10,728 nucleotides of DNA. It comes from Flavobacteriaceae bacterium UBA2765 (GTDB lineage Bacteria > Bacteroidota > Bacteroidia > Flavobacteriales > Flavobacteriaceae). Location: the NCBI GenBank assembly GCA_002352665.1, contig DEIV01000038.1, positions 1 through 10,728 of the forward strand, read 5' to 3'. The notes under the pieces were generated by a model that saw only the letters and a program-made list of their open reading frames with translations, ran no database searches and was not told where the DNA came from. The position numbers and the translations under genes are program-made. Shown piece after piece: positions 6,946-10,728 of the stretch; the stretch's first letter is position 1; the number at the start of each line of letters is the position of its first letter.

Positions 6946-6987
6946 AAAAAATGAGAATATTTACGAAATCGTTGTAATAACTCATTT
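6946..6987 (-). terminator. Terminator-like hairpin between rnc and the IPExxxVDY gene
   Basis: In the minus-strand transcript AAATGAG (6987-6981) can pair with CTCATTT (6955-6949). An inner TTAC/GTAA helix (6977-6974 with 6964-6961) is separated from it by a 3 x 5 internal loop. The 3' arm runs into six U (6951-6946). The stem is AT-rich and interrupted, so it is more likely a partial terminator or processing site than a full stop. Confidence 0.4.
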
Positions 6988-7005
6988 CGAAGTTGTATTA
7001 ATGGT

Positions 7006-7740
7006 CTAAAGAGAAATAATATCTTGTAATTTATAATAAGCTCTTTTAGAAGCTATTTCTTCGGCTTTTTTCTTAGAAGTGGCTCTTCCTTTAGCCAGTA
7101 TTTCATTATTGATGAATAATTTAACACTAAAATGTTTTATAACATCATTTCCGGTGTCCTCATAAACGTCATAATTGATTTGCTTTTTAACTTTCTGACT
7201 CCATTCAATAAGAACACTTTTGTAGCTAGTAATTTTGCCTTCCAAACGTTCAATATCAACATATGGCTCGATTACCGTTTTATGAATAAATTTTTCACAG
7301 GCGTTAAAACCTTTATCTAAATATACAGCTCCTACTAAAGCTTCAAACATGTTTCCATGAATATTATCGCCAAAATTTTTCTTAGGTACATTACTCACAA
7401 TAAAATTGATCAGAGCTAAATCTTTACCTATTTCATTTAAATGTTCTCTACTTACTATTTTAGAACGCATTTGAGTTAAATCTCCTTCAGTACCTTGAGG
7501 GATTTCATTAAACAAATAAATGGCAATAGCAGAACTTAATAAGGCATCACCTAAAAACTCTAAACGCTCATAATTAACAACTTTACCTGTTGATGTTTTT
7601 TTCTTTACAGAGCTATGGGTAAAAGCTTTTTTAAAATATCTTAAAGAAGAAGGTTTATACCCAATAATATTTTTAATTGAAACCAAAAAAATCTCGTCTT
7701 TTTCAGTACGAGATTTCAAGATGTTTTTAATAAAATTCAT
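7006..7740 (-). CDS. rnc: Ribonuclease III
   Basis: A 244-residue double-strand-specific endoribonuclease that processes rRNA precursors and structured mRNAs. The catalytic domain covers about 15-165. The signature YERLEFLGDALL (57-68) carries Glu58, Glu61 and Asp65, and EGDLTQMRSKIVS (84-96) contains Glu84. GNMFEALVGAVYLDKG (129-144) holds the essential Glu133. Position 130 is Asn where E. coli has Asp114, a metal-proximal residue; I believe Asn is common in Bacteroidota. A double-stranded RNA-binding domain follows at about 172-240, ending with the typical KKKAEEIASKRAYYKL. The gene starts 8 bp after the fabF stop, so it is in the acpP-fabF operon. Pairing of rnc with fabF and acpP is common in this phylum. 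Confidence 0.97.
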   Translation of the reverse strand: MNFIKNILKSRTEKDEIFLVSIKNIIGYKPSSLRYFKKAFTHSSVKKKTSTGKVVNYERLEFLGDALLSSAIAIYLFNEIPQGTEGDLTQMRSKIVSREHLNEIGKDLALINFIVSNVPKKNFGDNIHGNMFEALVGAVYLDKGFNACEKFIHKTVIEPYVDIERLEGKITSYKSVLIEWSQKVKKQINYDVYEDTGNDVIKHFSVKLFINNEILAKGRATSKKKAEEIASKRAYYKLQDIISL

Positions 7741-7748
7741 ATGGTGTG

Positions 7749-9002
7749 CTACTCATCTATTTTTTTGAAAACTATACAAGCGTTATGCCCTCCAAAGCCA
7801 AAAGTATTACTCATGGCAACTTTTACTTCTCTTTGTTGTGCTTTATTAAAAGTGAAGTTTAGTTTAGGGTCAATTTGGTCATCATCTGTAAAGTGATTGA
7901 TAGTAGGAGGTACTAAACCATGTTTAATGGCTAAAATTGACGCTATTGCTTCTATGGCTCCTGCTGCACCTAAAAGATGGCCAGTCATAGATTTTGTTGA
8001 ATTGATGTTAACGTTATATGCATGTTCACCAAATACTGCTTTTACGGCCTTAGATTCGGCTATATCACCTAAAGGTGTAGCTGTACCGTGCATGTTTATG
8101 GCATCAACATCTTCCGGATTTAAATGAGCATCTCTCAAACAATTCTTCATAACACTTATGGCACCTAAACCTTCGGGGTGTGGAGCAGTTACATGATAAG
8201 CATCTGCTGATAAACCACCTCCGGCCAATTCTGCATAAATATTAGCTCCTCTTGCTTTAGCATGTTCATATTCTTCTAAAATTAAGGCACCGGCACCTTC
8301 ACCCAATACAAAACCATCTCTGTCTTTATCAAAAGGTCTTGAAGCTGTTTTAGGATCATCATTTCTTTTAGAAATGGCATGCATGGCACTAAAACCACCC
8401 ATACCGGCAATGGTTACAGCCGCTTCAGAGCCACCGGAAACAAATATATCTGCTTGCCCTAGACGTATATAATTCATAGCATCTATCAAAGCGTTTGCAG
8501 ATGAGGCACATGCTGAAACTGTAGTAAAATTAGGACCTCTTAATCCATGTTTGATTGAAATTTGCCCGGGAGCCATATCTGCAATCATTTTTGGAATAAA
8601 GAAAGGATTGAAACGTGGTGTACCATCACCACTAGCATAATCTAAAACTTCATTTTGAAAAGTCTCTAAACCACCAATTCCTGCCCCCCAAATAACACCT
8701 ATTCTATCTCTATCTTCTTTTTCAAAATCTAAGCCTGAATCATCAATTGCTTCTTGAGATGCAACCATAGCATATTGCGTAAACTTATCCATTTTACGAG
8801 CATCTTTTCTGCCTAAAAATTCAGTAGGTTCAAAGTCTTTAACTTCGCATGCGAAACGAGTCTTAAATTTGGTAGCGTCAAAATGAGTAATTGGTGCAGC
8901 ACCACTTACCCCGTTAATTAGTCCTTCCCAGTATTCATCAACGGTATTTCCAATTGGTGTTAAGGCACCTAATCCCGTTACAACTACTCGTTTTAATTCC
9001 AT
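7749..9002 (-). CDS. fabF: 3-oxoacyl-ACP synthase II (beta-ketoacyl-ACP synthase)
   Basis: A 417-residue condensing enzyme that elongates acyl-ACP with malonyl-ACP in type II fatty acid synthesis. The catalytic triad is intact: Cys165 in VSACASSANA, His305 in NMHGTATPLGD and His342 in SMTGHLLGAAGA, with Lys337 nearby. The GFGGHNA loop near 402-408 forms the glycine-rich gate at the end. The N-terminus MELKRVVVTGLGALTP is typical, which supports the ATG at 9000-9002. Length equals the family norm. It follows acpP, which makes its substrate carrier, across an 85-bp gap that contains a hairpin with U-tract; this probably keeps fabF expression below that of acpP. The frames on the other strand inside this gene are shadows. 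Confidence 0.98.
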   Translation of the reverse strand: MELKRVVVTGLGALTPIGNTVDEYWEGLINGVSGAAPITHFDATKFKTRFACEVKDFEPTEFLGRKDARKMDKFTQYAMVASQEAIDDSGLDFEKEDRDRIGVIWGAGIGGLETFQNEVLDYASGDGTPRFNPFFIPKMIADMAPGQISIKHGLRGPNFTTVSACASSANALIDAMNYIRLGQADIFVSGGSEAAVTIAGMGGFSAMHAISKRNDDPKTASRPFDKDRDGFVLGEGAGALILEEYEHAKARGANIYAELAGGGLSADAYHVTAPHPEGLGAISVMKNCLRDAHLNPEDVDAINMHGTATPLGDIAESKAVKAVFGEHAYNVNINSTKSMTGHLLGAAGAIEAIASILAIKHGLVPPTINHFTDDDQIDPKLNFTFNKAQQREVKVAMSNTFGFGGHNACIVFKKIDE

Positions 9003-9030
9003 AAAAATAAAGAATTCGATTATTGATTGT

Positions 9031-9068
9031 AAAAACTACGAGCTATCACAATTGGTGACGCTCGTAGT
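9031..9068 (-). terminator. Hairpin with U-tract between acpP and fabF (likely attenuator or mRNA processing site)
   Basis: In the minus-strand RNA, ACTACGAGC (9068-9060) pairs perfectly with GCTCGTAGT (9043-9035). An inner TCAC/GTGA helix (9058-9055 with 9049-9046) has a 5-nt loop. The 3' arm continues into five U (9035-9031). It starts about 20 nt after the acpP stop. fabF and rnc have no clear promoter of their own downstream, so termination is probably incomplete. The outcome would be many acpP transcripts and fewer reading on into fabF. Confidence 0.6.
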
Positions 9069-9087
9069 GTAGTAAAGTATCTATAAT

Positions 9088-9324
9088 TTACTTTTTAGCT
9101 TCTTCTATATAGCTGATTGCTTGACCAACAGTTCCGATGTTTTCTGCTTGATCGTCTGGTATTTGAATATCAAATTCTTTTTCAAATTCCATAATTAATT
9201 CAACAGTATCTAAAGAATCTGCTCCTAAATCGTTAGTAAAGTTAGCTTCGTTAGTTACTTCATTTTCGTCAACGCCTAGTTTGTCAACGATAATAGCCTT
9301 TACTCTTGATGCAATGTCTGACAT
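9088..9324 (-). CDS. acpP: Acyl carrier protein
   Basis: A 78-residue acidic four-helix carrier that holds growing fatty acyl chains as thioesters on a phosphopantetheine arm. The attachment residue is Ser37 in GADSLDTVELIMEFE (34-48), the classic DSL motif. NFTNDLGADSLD and EFDIQIPDDQAE (50-61) are nearly invariant in the family, and the length is typical. It is the first gene of the minus-strand cluster and has a consensus -7 promoter box 32 bp upstream of the ATG. It diverges from purN. ACP is one of the most abundant proteins in bacteria, in line with a hairpin after this gene that would limit read-through. Confidence 0.98.
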   Translation of the reverse strand: MSDIASRVKAIIVDKLGVDENEVTNEANFTNDLGADSLDTVELIMEFEKEFDIQIPDDQAENIGTVGQAISYIEEAKK

Positions 9325-9355
9325 AATTTTTCTAATTTTTAATTTAAATTTGAGG

Positions 9356-9363
9356 CAAAAATA
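9356..9363 (-). promoter_or_regulatory. -7 promoter element for the acpP operon
   Basis: The minus strand reads TATTTTTG, an exact fit to TAnnTTTG, ending 32 bases before the acpP ATG. Initiation would fall near 9349-9352 with a leader of about 25-28 nt. The expected TTG -33 element is not clear: a TTG occurs 30 bp upstream, too far. The AT-rich flank makes chance matches possible, but position and orientation fit well. Confidence 0.5.
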
Positions 9364-9501
9364 AAAAACTTTAATTTAAAAAAGTCATTTCCTCAAAAAA
9401 TATGAGGTCTAATTTAAAAAAAAATGTTTAACTTTTAGATTAATCCTCTTTAATTGTTAATAATAATTCTTTTTTTTGTGAAAACAATCTAACAGTAATT
9501 C

Positions 9502-10071
9502 ATGAAACGTATTGTAATTTTTGCATCAGGTTCCGGCACAAATGCCGAGAACATTATAAAATACTTTCAAAGAAGCACTGCTATAACTGTTGTTCAAGTG
9601 CTTTCTAACAAGAAGGATGCCAAAGTTTTAAAAAGAGCTAATAATCTGAATATTAAAAATATACATTTTGACAGGCATGATTTTTATGATTCAGATATCA
9701 TATTAAAATTAATAAAAGAGCAAGCAGATTTTATTATCCTTGCTGGATTTTTATGGAAAGTACCCGAGGCGATTATTAAAGCATTTCCAAAAAAAATTAT
9801 AAATATACATCCGGCCTTATTACCTAAATATGGAGGTAAGGGAATGTACGGAATGAGAGTTCATGAATCAATAATCGATCAAAAAGAAAAAGAGACAGGA
9901 ATTACCATTCATTATGTAAATGAAAATTATGATGAAGGAGCCGTTATTTTTCAAGCAAAGGTTTCAGTTTCGAAAGATGATACACCAGAATCGGTTGCTC
10001 AGAAAGTTCATCAATTGGAGTATGAATACTTCCCTAAAATAATTGAAAAAGTAATACTAGAAAATGGCTAA
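9502..10071 (+). CDS. purN: Phosphoribosylglycinamide formyltransferase
   Basis: A 189-residue cytoplasmic enzyme of purine synthesis that transfers a formyl group from 10-formyltetrahydrofolate to GAR. The N-terminus MKRIVIFASGSGTNAENI (1-18) is the phosphate-binding loop. The catalytic set is intact: Asn101 and His103 in NIHPALLPKYGGKGMYG, and Asp144 in YDEGAVIFQA, equivalent to Asn106, His108 and Asp144 of E. coli PurN. TGITIHYVNENYDEG is the usual folate-site strand. It diverges from acpP across 177 bp of very AT-rich sequence in which I see no clear consensus promoter for purN. Its last 8 bp overlap the start of rnhA, so the two are translationally linked. Confidence 0.97.
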   Translation: MKRIVIFASGSGTNAENIIKYFQRSTAITVVQVLSNKKDAKVLKRANNLNIKNIHFDRHDFYDSDIILKLIKEQADFIILAGFLWKVPEAIIKAFPKKIINIHPALLPKYGGKGMYGMRVHESIIDQKEKETGITIHYVNENYDEGAVIFQAKVSVSKDDTPESVAQKVHQLEYEYFPKIIEKVILENG

Positions 10072-10696
10072 AAAGAAGTTTTACGTAATTTGGAAAGGTA
10101 AAAAAACGGGTGTTTTTACTTCTTGGAATACTTGTAAAAAGCATATTGAAAATTTTAAGGGTGCAGCATATAAATCCTTTACTTCCAGAGAAGCTGCTGA
10201 TAAAGCTTTTAGGGGAAAATATGAGGATTATAAAGGTAAGGATACAAAAAAGGTAAAGCTTTCTAATGAAGAACTAAAACGTATTGGAAAACCGGTTATA
10301 CCGTCTATTTCAGTAGACGCGGCCTGTAGCGGTAATCCGGGAATAATGGAATACCGAGGTGTTGATACCATTTCTAAAAAACAATTATTTATTCAAGGTC
10401 CTTTTGAAAAAGGAACAAATAATATTGGTGAATTTTTGGCATTGGTGCATGGTTTAGGATATTTAAAACAGCAACACATAAATACGCCAATTTATTCAGA
10501 TTCTAAGATTGCTATTAGTTGGGTTAAGAAAAAACAATGTAGAACCAATTTGCCTATAGTTAAAGAGAATAAAACACTATTTGATTTGATTAAGAGGGCT
10601 GAAAAATGGCTCATAGAGAATACTTATAAGACTCCAATTTTAAAATGGGAAACCAAAGCTTGGGGGGAAATTCCTGCCGATTTTGGCAGAAAATAA
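10064..10696 (+). CDS. rnhA: Ribonuclease HI with N-terminal viroplasmin (hybrid-binding) domain
   Basis: A 210-residue enzyme that cuts the RNA strand of RNA-DNA hybrids, removing R-loops and primers. Residues 4-50 (KFYVIWKGKKTGVF, then TSWNTCKKHIENFKGAAYKS) form the caulimovirus viroplasmin-like domain, also called the RNase H1 hybrid-binding domain, which increases affinity for hybrids. A short charged linker leads to the RNase H domain at about 78-210. The DEDD active site is present: Asp85 in SVDAACSGNPG, Glu123 in NNIGEFLALVHGL, Asp146 in IYSDSKIAISWV and Asp206 in WGEIPADFGRK. There is no obvious counterpart of the E. coli His124 loop, and I believe this is normal for the subfamily. 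The ATG lies within the last codons of purN (8-bp overlap), so the start is well fixed and the gene is part of a purN-rnhA operon. Confidence 0.95.
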   Translation: MAKKKFYVIWKGKKTGVFTSWNTCKKHIENFKGAAYKSFTSREAADKAFRGKYEDYKGKDTKKVKLSNEELKRIGKPVIPSISVDAACSGNPGIMEYRGVDTISKKQLFIQGPFEKGTNNIGEFLALVHGLGYLKQQHINTPIYSDSKIAISWVKKKQCRTNLPIVKENKTLFDLIKRAEKWLIENTYKTPILKWETKAWGEIPADFGRK

Positions 10697-10728
10697 TATA
10701 AATATCAAATAATCATATTGAAATTATT

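Noticed and set aside
7132..8127. Opposite-strand open frames inside rnc and fabF (7132-7320, 7897-8127), and similar ones at 1247-1432 and 5360-5578
   Set aside because: They lie antisense to well-identified genes, show no family resemblance, and are expected by chance opposite conserved coding sequence.
9325..9501. Purine-type operator or riboswitch upstream of purN
   Set aside because: The region is very AT-rich with no recognisable PurR-like dyad or purine aptamer core; only a one-mismatch -7 box (TAACTTTT at 9429-9436) without a -33 partner.
1..10728. Mobile element, defence island, CRISPR or other new multi-gene system
   Set aside because: Almost all genes are housekeeping or lineage-conserved types with consistent composition; no transposase, integrase, toxin, nuclease cassette, long repeat or direct-repeat array was seen.

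Overview
The window is ordinary chromosomal DNA from an AT-rich member of the Bacteroidota, most likely family Flavobacteriaceae. This rests on proteins typical of that group: an IPExxxVDY family protein between rnc and pyk, a DUF4230 protein, a very long aromatic amino acid hydroxylase, and a viroplasmin-type RNase HI. Sites resembling the Bacteroidota -7 promoter box (TAnnTTTG) occur upstream of some genes, and clear Shine-Dalgarno sequences are generally absent. The assignment comes from recognising families by eye, not from a database search.

Left part (1-2288). The 5' end of gpmI, the glycolytic cofactor-independent phosphoglycerate mutase, runs off the left edge on the minus strand. It diverges from a gene for a small exported ankyrin-repeat protein. 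That gene is preceded by a promoter of the ECF sigma factor type and followed by a strong intrinsic terminator. Two minus-strand genes follow: a small single-pass membrane protein and a membrane-anchored M48 zinc metalloprotease.

Middle (2289-5013). A 580-residue aromatic amino acid hydroxylase is encoded on the plus strand and diverges from the protease. It has a normal iron site plus a large C-terminal half that I cannot assign. It converges on a minus-strand DUF4230 gene whose N-terminal membrane segment is separated from the rest by a one-base frameshift in a run of nine A/T. Between that gene and pyk lies a short array of 7-bp repeats.

Right part (5014-10696). A minus-strand cluster reads acpP, fabF, rnc, the IPExxxVDY gene, pyk. 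It links acyl carrier protein and ketoacyl-ACP synthase II with RNase III and pyruvate kinase. Two hairpins with U-tracts, one between acpP and fabF and one between rnc and the IPExxxVDY gene, look able to reduce expression downstream. Divergent from acpP are purN (purine synthesis) and rnhA (RNase HI), which overlap by 8 bp.

I found no mobile element, CRISPR array, tRNA, rRNA or phage gene, and no evidence for a new multi-gene system. The most useful leads are the frameshifted DUF4230 gene, the ECF-type promoter of the ankyrin gene and the unexplained half of the aromatic hydroxylase.
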